Shown in pieces: positions 41,428 through 48,866 of a stretch of DNA of 63,150 nt. The stretch covers positions 1 through 63,150 of the forward strand of contig JAEWVC010000032.1 in assembly GCA_023459275.1 (NCBI GenBank), in the 5' to 3' direction. Every line of letters starts with the position of its first letter. The stretch's first letter is position 1. The notes beneath the pieces are model-generated. The model ran no database searches. It was given only the letters and a program-made list of their open reading frames with translations, and had not been told where the DNA came from. A program made the position numbers and the translations under genes. The stretch is from Bacillota bacterium. Lineage in GTDB: Bacteria; Bacillota; Clostridia; Christensenellales; Aristaeellaceae.

Positions 41428-42825
41428 ATGAGAACTATAAAGGAAAAGGTTGAGGCCTTTGGGTTAAATAAGGCGCTGGCTTACATGGATTCCGATTATG
41501 AAAACAACATTCCCAAGGCGCTCGATTGGATTGAACGCCTTGATAAGGATGGGCAATACGCTAGCACCTACAAAGTTGTCAGAGAAATCATGGCAGATCC
41601 AAAAAACAACTGGAACGTGTTTATCAGAAACATTTATTCCGACCTCGATAAAGAGACAAGACGCATGTTTCTGGAAAACTTTCTGGTAAACGCCTCAATT
41701 GTCTCCACAAAAAGACGGGAGGAAATTGGTGAAAAAGAGAACTGCAATGTGCCGTGGGCGATTCTGATGGACCCAACTTCCGCTTGTAATTTGAAATGTA
41801 CCGGTTGCTGGGCCGCAGAATACGGCGATAAGCTCTCCATGAACCTTGAGACCCTTGACAAAATCATTACTGAGGGCAAAGAACTTGGTATTTATATGTA
41901 CATCTACTCCGGCGGTGAGCCGCTGGTGCGCAAAAAGACCATTATTACATTGTGTGAGAAGCACTCCGACTGTGCCTTTCTTGCGTTTACAAACGGCACG
42001 CTCATTGACGAAAAGTTTGCGGCCGAGATGAAGCGAGTACACAATTTCGTACCGGCTATCAGTGTTGAAGGCTTTGAAGAAGCAACTGACAGCCGCCGTG
42101 GCAAAGGGACCTATCAGCAAGTGGTAAGAGCTATGGACATCCTAAAGGGAAAGCAGCTCCCCTTCGGTATTTCAACCTGCTATACCTCGCAGAACGTAAA
42201 TGAAGTTGGCAGCGATGAGTACATAGATGCGATGATAGAAAGGGGCGCAAAATTCTGCTGGTATTTTACCTACATGCCCATTGGCAACGGTTCTCCGACA
42301 GAGCTTATGGTCACCGACGAACAGCGAGCGTTCATGTATCATCAGGTACGCCGCTTTAGGGATGAAAAGCCTATGTTCATATTGGACTTTTGGAATGATG
42401 GTGAGTATGTGAACGGCTGCATAGCTGGAGGCCGCTCCTATCTGCACATCAACGCCAATGGGGATGTGGAACCATGCGCTTTCATTCATTATGCCAACGT
42501 GAATATTAAAGATGCCTCTTTACTGGATGCGCTCAAATGCCCGTTGTTTGCGGAATACAAAAAAGGCCAGCCGTTTAACGAAAACCAACTCCGCCCTTGC
42601 CCTCTCCTGGATAATCAAGGTAAACTTGCTGAAATGGTGAAACGCGCGGGAGCCCATTCCACCGATTTGTCAAGCCCTGAGGATATCGATGCGCTCACGG
42701 CCAAGTGCAAGAATGCAGCCGACGAATGGGCCGAAACCTCCGGAAAAATTTGGTGGTCATCTCCAGCGGGACAAAAATGCAAGGCTTGCCAGAGTTGCGG
42801 TTCCGATGTCGCGCAGAGCGGATAA
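41428..42825 (+). CDS. Radical SAM protein with SPASM-like C-terminus
   Basis: 465 aa. ATG 41428 with AAGGAGGTAG upstream. About 110 N-terminal helical residues precede the radical SAM core. The [4Fe-4S] motif CNLKCTGCW is near residue 118, GGEP near 170, then conserved strand motifs (AISVEGFEE). The C-terminal part has many Cys (NGCIAGG, EPCAFIHY, RPCPLL, KCKACQSCGS), consistent with auxiliary clusters. Substrate unknown. The next gene is a DegV protein, and this pair recurs in anaerobes, suggesting lipid-related chemistry; that is inference. Its link to metal resistance is not clear. Confidence 0.82.
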   Translation: MRTIKEKVEAFGLNKALAYMDSDYENNIPKALDWIERLDKDGQYASTYKVVREIMADPKNNWNVFIRNIYSDLDKETRRMFLENFLVNASIVSTKRREEIGEKENCNVPWAILMDPTSACNLKCTGCWAAEYGDKLSMNLETLDKIITEGKELGIYMYIYSGGEPLVRKKTIITLCEKHSDCAFLAFTNGTLIDEKFAAEMKRVHNFVPAISVEGFEEATDSRRGKGTYQQVVRAMDILKGKQLPFGISTCYTSQNVNEVGSDEYIDAMIERGAKFCWYFTYMPIGNGSPTELMVTDEQRAFMYHQVRRFRDEKPMFILDFWNDGEYVNGCIAGGRSYLHINANGDVEPCAFIHYANVNIKDASLLDALKCPLFAEYKKGQPFNENQLRPCPLLDNQGKLAEMVKRAGAHSTDLSSPEDIDALTAKCKNAADEWAETSGKIWWSSPAGQKCKACQSCGSDVAQSG

Positions 42826-42873
42826 CGGCCTGTATTGATTCGCTGGGCCGTACTTTGAGGAGAGTTTGGTACG

Positions 42874-43746
42874 ATGAATGAATATGCGATTATAACGGAT
42901 TCAACGTCAGACCTTTCCCACGGCATGTTGGAGCGGTATTCGATACGGGTGTTGCCCATGGATGTAGTATTGGGTGACAGGACCTTCTTACATTATCCGG
43001 ACGCACGAAATATGAGCTTTGGCGCATTTTATAACCAGCTGCGCGCCGCTGTGGAAGCGAAAACCACCCAGATCAATTTGCAAACTTACTTGGAAACCTT
43101 TGAGGATATTCTATCCACAGGGAAAGATGTCTTCTACATCGGCTTTTCATCCGGCTTGAGCGGGTCGTTTGGCAACGCGGTGAAGGCCGCGGAGGAATTG
43201 CACCCAAGATATCCGAACCAAAAGGTAGCCGTGATTGATTCGCTGTCGGCATCAACCGGAGAGGGCTTTTTGGTCTATCATGCGGCGCTTGAAAAGGAAA
43301 AAGGGAAATCCTTTGATGAACTGGAGCAGTGGGTGCTCCAGAACAGGCTGCGCGTTAACCATTGGTTTGTGGTGGATGATCTATTTCACTTAAAAAGAGG
43401 CGGGAGGGTATCCTCAACAGCGGCTGTCGCGGGATCGATGCTGGGAATCAAGCCACTGCTGAAATTCGACGACCAAGGCAAAATGGTGGTGATCGATAAA
43501 ATCCGCGGCCGCAAAAAGTCGCTCAAAGAGCTGGTTGTCAGGATGGAGCAGAATTACCAGCCCTGTGAGGCCGCCTTCGTCTTTGTCAGCCACGGAGACT
43601 GCATGGAGGATGCCCAATTTGTTGAAGCGCTGATCCGAGAGAAATTTGCCGTAAGCGATGTGGTCCTCAATTATATTGGGCCCGTTATTGGCATACACTC
43701 CGGCCCGAACACTGTTGCCCTTTTCTATTTTGGCGATACGCGCTAA
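42874..43746 (+). CDS. DegV-family fatty-acid-binding protein
   Basis: 290 aa. ATG 42874 with GAGGAGAG upstream. The family pattern is clear: YAIITDSTSDLSHGML at the start, TTQINLQTYLETFEDIL near 65, GFSSGLSGSFGNA near 90, VIDSLSASTGEGFL near 120, LFHLKRGGRVSSTAA near 165, and SHGD...GPVIGIHSGPNTVALFYF at the end. DegV proteins (FakB) bind a fatty acid for phosphorylation by FakA. No FakA lies here. It is 48 bases after the radical SAM gene, so the two are probably one operon. The 285 bases after it hold no clear gene apart from an orphan AAGGAGGTG site near 43885. Confidence 0.9.
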   Translation: MNEYAIITDSTSDLSHGMLERYSIRVLPMDVVLGDRTFLHYPDARNMSFGAFYNQLRAAVEAKTTQINLQTYLETFEDILSTGKDVFYIGFSSGLSGSFGNAVKAAEELHPRYPNQKVAVIDSLSASTGEGFLVYHAALEKEKGKSFDELEQWVLQNRLRVNHWFVVDDLFHLKRGGRVSSTAAVAGSMLGIKPLLKFDDQGKMVVIDKIRGRKKSLKELVVRMEQNYQPCEAAFVFVSHGDCMEDAQFVEALIREKFAVSDVVLNYIGPVIGIHSGPNTVALFYFGDTR

Positions 43747-43965
43747 TCCTATAAAAATCCCCTACAGCATAGCATATACGTTGTCAGGCCACCGATTTCT
43801 CATCCGCTTCGATTGGTTTATCACCTTTCCTGCTGGAGATGCCGGTGGCCACTTGCTGGGGAGCATTACGGAAAGTGCACATTAAGGAGGTGAACGAGAA
43901 CGCCATTGAATATTGTATAAGAATTTATATCACATCATATCTCCGCTCCTTCTCCGCTCTTTGCA

Positions 43966-44011
43966 TTGACAAAAATGCTTTCTTTCAATATAATGTAACC
44001 AGTATTACATT
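43966..44011 (+). promoter_or_regulatory. Consensus promoter with overlapping palindromic operator before the ChrB-like gene
   Basis: TTGACA (43966-43971), 17-base spacer, TATAAT (43989-43994). A perfect inverted repeat AATGTAA-N6-TTACATT (43992-44011) begins within the -10, so a repressor bound there would block initiation. The ATGT...ACAT form recalls PadR-type sites; no such regulator is present here. Confidence 0.7.
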
Positions 44012-44031
44012 TGACGAGCGTGAGGTATTAT

Positions 44032-44577
44032 ATGGAACATCAGGAATGGTTGACGATCAATTTCACGCTTCCTAAAGAGCCGTCCCGCATCCGGGTGAGT
44101 GTATGGAGAAAATTGAAAAAAAGCGGCGCTGTCATTTTAGGCCAGTCGGTATGGGCTCTGCCTGTGGGTAAAGACAACGAAGCCTTCATGCAAAAAGTTT
44201 CAGATGAAATCCTGCAAAATGGCGGTAATTCCTATATTATGCGGATGATCCCCCATGACGAAGGCACCTTAGAACGCATGATAGCCGCTTTTAATCAAGC
44301 AAGGGATGAGGAGTACGGCGAGCTTCTGGAACAATGCGACGACCTGCTCCGTGAACTTGAAAAGGAATCCGAACGCGGGAAGTTCACCTTTGCGGAGCTT
44401 GAGGAGAATGAAGATGAGCTTCAAAAGCTGACCGGCTGGTATCAAAAAATCACGGAACGGGATTTCCACGGGGCCTCCCTGCGTCCCTCCGCCGATGAAA
44501 AACTGGAGCAATGCCGGGCGCGATTGGAGGCGTTCAGTGCAGAGGTATATCGGCAAAACGACGAAGAATCTCAATGA
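44032..44577 (+). CDS. ChrB N-terminal-domain-like protein
   Basis: 181 aa. ATG 44032 with GTGAGG upstream. The N-terminal part (WLTINFTLPKEPSRIRVSVW, GAVILGQSVWALP, YIMRMIP) matches the ChrB N-terminal domain of chromate resistance regulators. The rest is helical and charged (LLEQCDDLLRELEKESERGK...). The C-terminal ChrB exported domain is absent. It starts a three-gene operon with a DUF1232 protein and an MFS transporter. A role in sensing an oxyanion or metal stress is inference. Confidence 0.7.
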   Translation: MEHQEWLTINFTLPKEPSRIRVSVWRKLKKSGAVILGQSVWALPVGKDNEAFMQKVSDEILQNGGNSYIMRMIPHDEGTLERMIAAFNQARDEEYGELLEQCDDLLRELEKESERGKFTFAELEENEDELQKLTGWYQKITERDFHGASLRPSADEKLEQCRARLEAFSAEVYRQNDEESQ

Positions 44578-44591
44578 AGGAGGCCGGGTTC

Positions 44592-44960
44592 ATGAACCTG
44601 AAAGAAAGAGCAAAAAAATTAAAAACGGATATTCCAGCCGTATTCCTCGCGCTAAAGAAAAAGGAAACGCCGGTGCTTGCGAAAATATGCGCGGGGGCCA
44701 CCATTCTCTATGCCTTATCCCCCATTGACCTTGTCCCGGATTTTATTCCGGTGCTCAGTTATCTGGATGACGTAATCATTCTGCCCGCGCTGGTGGCACT
44801 GACGGTGAAACTGATTCCACATGAGGTTTTTGAGCAATGCCGGAGTGAATCCGAGGGGTTATGGCAGGATGGAAAGCCGAAAAAATGGGTTTACGCGCTG
44901 CCCATTGCGGCGATTTGGCTGCTAATCCTGTTCCTGGTTGCAAGAGCAATTTGGTTCTAA
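44592..44960 (+). CDS. DUF1232 (YkvA-like) membrane protein
   Basis: 122 aa. ATG 44592 with AAGGAGG upstream, 14 bases after the ChrB-like stop. The DUF1232 signature spans about 38-75: ICAGATILYALSPIDLVPDF then IPVLSYLDDVIIL. A C-terminal membrane helix is at about 100-121 (YALPIAAIWLLILFLVARAI). Family function is unknown. It sits between ChrB-like and transporter genes. Confidence 0.85.
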   Translation: MNLKERAKKLKTDIPAVFLALKKKETPVLAKICAGATILYALSPIDLVPDFIPVLSYLDDVIILPALVALTVKLIPHEVFEQCRSESEGLWQDGKPKKWVYALPIAAIWLLILFLVARAIWF

Positions 44961-44995
44961 TCCGTGCGGCGGGAAAGGAACGAGGAGGAAGCGGT

Positions 44996-46177
44996 ATGTG
45001 GAATGTTATTCTTTTGGGGCTTGTCAGCTTCTTTTCTGATATCAGCGCGGAGATGGTTTATCCCATCATTCCTCTCTATTTAACCGCCGTGTTCGGCGCG
45101 ACGCCGACGCTTGTCGGGGTCATTGAGGGTATCGCCGAGAGTCTTGCCAGCCTTTTAAAGGTATTCAGCGGTTATATCACGGACAAAAGGGGCAAGAAGA
45201 AGCCGGTTGCCTTTGCCGGCTACGCCGCAGGGCTGGTTTACAAGGCGGCCCTCATCTTTGCCGGTTCATGGGTCGGCGTTTTAGGGGCGCGCGTCATAGA
45301 CCGCGTCGGGAAAGGAATTCGGACCGCCCCAAGAGATGTGATGGTCAGCGAAAGCGCGGACAAAAACCAGATGGGAAAAGCGTTCGGCATTCATAAGGCG
45401 CTGGACATGGCAGGCTCGGCCATCGGAATTATCATAAGTTACCTGCTGCTCAAAAATGCCGGTGAAAATTTTGCGTATAAAAAACTGTTTGCCATTTCCA
45501 TCATCCCGGCAGTATTCGGCTTGCTCATGTTCTTTTTCATCAAGGAGAAAAAAGAACACAACCAAGTCACAAAGAGGGAGCCATTCTGGCAAAATATGAA
45601 GAGGCTGGACGGCCAGCTCAAACTGTATCTTATGGTGGCCTTCCTGTTCACGCTCGGGAATTCCTCGAACACGTTCCTGCTGCTGCGCGCAAAAAATGTC
45701 GGGTTCGACGACACAGGCGTGATATTACTGTATTTTATTTTTAATCTGACCGCGTCTATTCTCTCCATTCCACTCGGGAAACTGTCGGATAAGATCGGGC
45801 GAAAGAAATTGCTTGTTGCTGGCTACCTGGTTTTTTCATCTGTATATTTCGGTTTTGCCTTTGCCTCCAGCCAAGCGGTTATTGTTGCCGTCTTTGTGCT
45901 ATATGGGCTGTATACCGCCATGATTACCGGCGTGGAGCGGGCTTTTATCGCGGAAATCTCACCAAAGGAACTAAAGGGAACGATGCTCGGGATGCATTCT
46001 ACTGTTGTGGGGATCGCCCTGTTGCCCGCCAGCGTCATCGCCGGGCTGCTGTGGGATGGGTTCGGAGCGCCAGCGCCATTTTTATTCGGCTCAGGGATGT
46101 CATTAGCTGCAGCCTTGATTTTGCTGTTCTTCATGAAAAATGCGCACTTCCCTTCGGATCGTGTCAGCACACTTTAA
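44996..46177 (+). CDS. Major facilitator superfamily transporter
   Basis: 393 aa. ATG 44996 with GAGGAGG upstream. About twelve membrane helices. Starts NVILLGLVSFFSDISAEMVYPIIPLYL; the loop 2-3 motif YITDKRGKKKP and the conserved RVIDRVGKGIRTAPRDVM segment are typical of a bacterial MFS group often linked to metal or drug efflux. A second-half loop reads GKLSDKIGRKKLL. The substrate is unknown; linkage to ChrB-like and DUF1232 genes suggests export of a stress compound. It is the last gene of the island. Confidence 0.87.
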   Translation: MWNVILLGLVSFFSDISAEMVYPIIPLYLTAVFGATPTLVGVIEGIAESLASLLKVFSGYITDKRGKKKPVAFAGYAAGLVYKAALIFAGSWVGVLGARVIDRVGKGIRTAPRDVMVSESADKNQMGKAFGIHKALDMAGSAIGIIISYLLLKNAGENFAYKKLFAISIIPAVFGLLMFFFIKEKKEHNQVTKREPFWQNMKRLDGQLKLYLMVAFLFTLGNSSNTFLLLRAKNVGFDDTGVILLYFIFNLTASILSIPLGKLSDKIGRKKLLVAGYLVFSSVYFGFAFASSQAVIVAVFVLYGLYTAMITGVERAFIAEISPKELKGTMLGMHSTVVGIALLPASVIAGLLWDGFGAPAPFLFGSGMSLAAALILLFFMKNAHFPSDRVSTL

Positions 46178-46214
46178 AAGAAAGATTCCCCTACCACGAC
46201 GAGAGAGTGCGGCG

Positions 46215-46294
46215 CCCGTGTGGTACGTTTTTTCCGCGCCAGCGGGCCCAGATTCCCGCTCCCGGCCATGAAAAACGCCGTTGGTGGGCGTGTA
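46215..46294. repeat. Island-flanking repeat, right copy
   Basis: Starts cccgtgtggtacgttttt and contains cccagattcccgct and catgaaaaacgccgtt, paralleling 37910-37990 in the same orientation, 37 bases after the last island gene. Confidence 0.55.
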
Positions 46295-46407
46295 CGGTCA
46301 GAAAATTTCTTTCGTTTTCTTCGCCGTGGAGCTTGCTTTCCACCCGTGAATGCGTAAGCTGTGACTCAGCCAAAGGCAACACATTATTTGAAAGGCGGTA
46401 TCACAGC

Positions 46408-47092
46408 ATGGAAATGGGCAAGCTCACGGCGAAATTGAGGGACGCGGTTCCGGTATGCTTCCTGGTGGAGGGCAAGGAGATCAAGCGGTACAAGAACATC
46501 GAGATCCCGGACGAATTCAAGATGCTGGAGTATCAGGACTTCAAATTCGACGTACCGCTGAACGGCGCTATCACCTTCAAAATTATGTTCGAGCCGGGCA
46601 TCTTGCCGGAAGAATGGCCGCAGGCGAGGGAGCGGAGGACGAGGAAGGCGACGCTCCGGGGAACGGAGCCGCTGGATGTGAAACCGGTAGCGGACGTGGT
46701 GGCGGAGGCGGAAGCGCAACCGCAAGACGAGCAAGCGACCGAGGCCCTTCCCACATCGGTGGTGGAGGCATTCGCGCAGGCGCTGGATGACGCACAAGCC
46801 GCTGGCGAGCCAGTGGCCGACATCGTGGCGACAATGGCGGACGGCGAGGCCATCAAGGCCGAGATCATCGAGGACGGCAGCGAAGGACGGTTTATCGTAA
46901 TTATGGCAGAGCCGGAGGCCCCGGAGGCTGGAATCCATACCGGAGGCAGAGGCTGTGGAAGCCACCACGGAGGCCACAGAAGCCCCGGTGGAAGCCGAGA
47001 CGCAGCCCGAGGATAGCGAACCGGCCAAGAAGCCCACGCGCAAGGGCAAAGGCAAGAAGGGCGCGGTAGCCACGGAGGACGAAAGCAAGTAA
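46408..47092 (+). pseudogene. Accessory protein of conjugative-element type, frameshifted near the end
   Basis: ATG 46408 with AAAGGCGG upstream. The N-terminal 75 residues (GKLTAKLRDAVPVCFLVEGK, EIPDEFKMLEYQDFKF, GAITFKIMFEPGILPEEWP) form a compact beta-rich domain of unknown function. A long Ala/Glu-rich tail follows. At about 46930 the frame leaves this composition and stops at 47016, while the +1 frame continues it (PEAEAVEATTEATEAPVEAE, then KKPTRKGKGKKG) to a stop at 47092. One base has therefore been lost or gained in the low-complexity tail. The domain itself is unaffected. I do not know its function. Confidence 0.6.
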
Positions 47093-47102
47093 GCAAAACC
47101 AG

Positions 47103-47129
47103 AAAAATCCGGCGCTATGCCGGATTTTT
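47103..47129 (+). terminator. Rho-independent terminator
   Basis: Perfect stem aaaaatccgg / ccggattttt with a seven-base loop, 10 bases after the stop at 47092. The sequence from 47130 to 47248 holds no gene but carries attacacga (47150) and its inverse tcgtgtaat (47214), which also occurs at the recombinase ends. Confidence 0.85.
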
Positions 47130-47248
47130 CGTGTGAAGGGGGGTGTGCATGATTACACGAAACTAAGGGCACTTTTCGCAATCAGAGCAGTTTTCAGGGT
47201 GCGGCAAAACAATCGTGTAATTATATCAACTAGTGTCCCTTTAGACAT

Positions 47249-47499
47249 GAATACCGACATTAGTTGGTATAAAAAGACTCACCGATTGCGGTGGGTCTTT
47301 TGCCATTCCTGCAAATATCGGGCGGAATGCGCCTGATTTGAAAGCCTTTTTGCAGGAATACACGATCCGGCTCACATGGGCTTTTTTCTGCGAAAAATCC
47401 CCTGCACCGAATCGAGGAATGATGCACACCCCCTGCGGCGGGCGGCGTTTCTGCGGCTGCTGCCTCGCAAGGGGTGTGCATACCATTACACGATTGTTT
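47249..47499. repeat. Element-end repeat, copy B
   Basis: Second copy of 21986-22236, same orientation, but with no tRNA before it. It keeps the terminator hairpin (47275-47302), the aatacacgatccgg to gcgaaaaatc stretch, and the inverted repeat (arms 47422-47438 and 47465-47481). It is followed, as in copy A, by a serine recombinase 3' end. Confidence 0.75.
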
Positions 47500-48045
47500 T
47501 TAGCCCTCGATCACCGAGCCGTCCTTAAAGATAAACTTCATTTTCCCGCTGTCGCTGATGCGCACCTGATCCACCGTGCCGTACCACAGCGCTTCATCGA
47601 AGCGCCTAACAAGGCCCTGCGCGCTCAATGTTTCTAGCTAAACCATGATCTGTCCGCGCTTCGCGGTCATTGCCTCCCGCTCCGCCTCTATCTCCGCCAT
47701 GGAGTCGGCGTTCAATTCCCCAATGGTCGCCTGCTCGATCTTAGCCTTGGTGATGGTCGCGTCGGCGATGAGCGCGTTGACGATGGCGGCTGTCTGAATG
47801 TGCGCCGTCTGGATGGCCGCCAGGCCGATTTGCAGGCTACCCACCGAGCCGTCCTTGAGCTGGCCCGCGCCCACGGAGTTGATGGCCAGTTTCGCGCCGG
47901 AGATCAAGCCGCTGGCAAGCTGCCGGGACGAGATGGCGGCAAAGGCGCACCGACCAACACAAGGCATGGCGGCATAGCCAACCACCAAAAGCCAAAAAGC
48001 CGACACAAAAAGAAGCTGTGGAAAAAAGCAGAGCAGGCTTGCCAC
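47500..48045 (-). pseudogene. Chimeric remnant: tail-fibre segment fused to recombinase C-terminus
   Basis: Reading on the minus strand, codons for ISSRQLASGLISGAKLAINS and on to IEQATIGELNADS closely match an internal part of the tail protein at 26383-29385. They then join in frame (at about 47700) to EREAMTAKRGQIMV of a serine recombinase. A TAG stop (47638-47640) interrupts the recombinase part, which otherwise continues to FKDGSVIEG at 47500. A deletion must have joined the tail and recombinase genes of a former prophage. The N-terminal hydrophobic residues of the open frame are unrelated. Confidence 0.8.
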
Positions 48046-48161
48046 TTACGCCCGAAGAACAGGAGCTTTACAACCGTTATTGGGAACGGCGGCAGGGCTA
48101 CAATAAAGAGCAGTATGAGAAACGGAAAGCCGCCGATTTACCGACAGCGGCGAATCAGTAG
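48018..48161 (+). pseudogene. Possible C-terminal remnant of an unknown protein
   Basis: A 48-codon stretch in one frame (VEKSRAGLPLTPEEQELYNR then YWERRQGYNKEQYEKRKAAD) has protein-like, charged helical composition and ends at TAG 48159. No start or ribosome site is visible and the frame is not recognisable upstream. It is probably debris of a mobile element gene. Confidence 0.3.
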
Positions 48162-48174
48162 TGGCGAAATCGTG

Positions 48175-48215
48175 TAAAAAAGCCGGGATGTTAACATCAC
48201 ACGCCCGGCTTTTTT
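48175..48215. terminator. Bidirectional terminator
   Basis: aaaaaagccggg / cccggctttttt with a 16-base loop, A-run and T-run on both sides. The following 48216-48331 holds no gene but has two hairpins (48253-48281, gacactttg-ccggc / gccgg-aaagtgtc; and cggttc aag gaaccg near 48297). Confidence 0.75.
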
Positions 48216-48331
48216 CGCGGAGCGGCTTGCCGCGACGCGCAACCGCCCACGCGACACTTTGCCGGCTTGCCGGAAAGTGTCAGAGTGGGTCACACGGTTC
48301 AAGGAACCGGGTGAAACGCTACCACGATGCG

Positions 48332-48727
48332 CTATTCCATCTCATAAGTTTGCATTGTTCCACAGAGCATTTGAAAGAAGCCAAACCGTTTGTAAAAGTC
48401 TTGTAATTTCTCATCATACATTACTGAAATCCATAAAATTTTCTTTTCCTTCAGTTTTGAAATAATCCTATTCATCAATTCTGTACCAACCCCTTGCCCT
48501 TGATATGCTGGGTCAACTACCAAATCTTGAATGTAGGCATCAGTAACTCCGTTTGAAACGGTATCGACATATCCAATAAGTTTTTTGTCATCATAGCAAG
48601 CGATATGATAATACGAAACCATTAGCGGATTGTTATAGCAACTCTCCATGCCATTCCAACCAACGCTTCGACGAAGGGCGGCAATCGCTTTAGAAGATAT
48701 AGGCTCATTTTCTATGTATGTAACCAT
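48332..48727 (-). CDS. GNAT-family N-acetyltransferase
   Basis: 131 aa. ATG 48727 with GGAGGCC upstream; an earlier in-frame ATG (48760) lacks a site. It has the GNAT core: IGYVDTVSNGVTDAYIQDLVVDPAYQ then GQGVGTELMNRIISKL (acetyl-CoA loop Q/R-x-x-G-x-G/A, near residue 72), FYKRFGFF near 113. Similar to small GNATs with the VGWN start (RRSVGWNGME). It is much more AT-rich than its neighbours, so a late cargo acquisition. Substrate unknown. Confidence 0.87.
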   Translation of the reverse strand: MVTYIENEPISSKAIAALRRSVGWNGMESCYNNPLMVSYYHIACYDDKKLIGYVDTVSNGVTDAYIQDLVVDPAYQGQGVGTELMNRIISKLKEKKILWISVMYDEKLQDFYKRFGFFQMLCGTMQTYEME

Positions 48728-48804
48728 GTGCGTGGCCTCCAAATTTATTGTTCCTTTCAACAGTATATCACGAAAGCATAAAATTTTCCATAAAAATAAT
48801 CCAA

Positions 48805-48846
48805 GCCCTTCTGCGGTCAGACGTCACCGCCGAGGGGCTTTTTTAT
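48805..48846. terminator. Hairpin after the recombinase operon
   Basis: aagccc(c)tt...aaggggctt-type stem (aagcccttctgcgg ... ccgaggggcttttt) 21 bases past the recombinase stop, with a T-run on the plus strand and an AT-rich tail on the minus strand. It may serve both convergent sides. Confidence 0.5.
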
Positions 48847-48866
48847 ATACTATTATGCGATTCTTT

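Larger units (their letters stand above)
37218..47130. mobile_element. Inserted segment of conjugative-element origin carrying a metal/stress resistance island
   Basis: The segment interrupts the tail gene at its left end and ends before the second element-end repeat. Its flanks carry an SprT-like remnant (37426-37857) and a broken accessory gene (46408-47092), both of a type seen in Clostridia integrative conjugative elements. Between them lie seven plus-strand genes (38285-46177), opposite to the phage genes and lower in GC. Similar 80-bp sequences at 37910 and 46215 bracket these seven genes. The mechanism of insertion is unresolved. Confidence 0.6.
21985..47248. mobile_element. Element 1: degraded siphophage prophage beside tRNA-Val with an inserted resistance island
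   Basis: Starts directly after the tRNA. Minus-strand order from right to left is major tail protein remnant, tail chaperones, tape measure, distal tail, tail endopeptidase, fibre/tip, holin, endolysin remnant, recombinase remnant. This is normal siphophage late order with the recombinase at the attachment end. Head, packaging and replication genes are absent because DNA of other origin (about 37218-47130) replaces them. The right limit is set at the second copy of the end repeat (47249) and is approximate. With both recombinase and endolysin broken it should not excise by itself. Confidence 0.75.

Noticed and set aside
43839..44075. Small ORF spanning the ChrB-like promoter
   Set aside because: It runs through the -35, -10 and operator of the next gene. 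The AAGGAGGTG at 43885 is not followed by a start codon at a usable distance.
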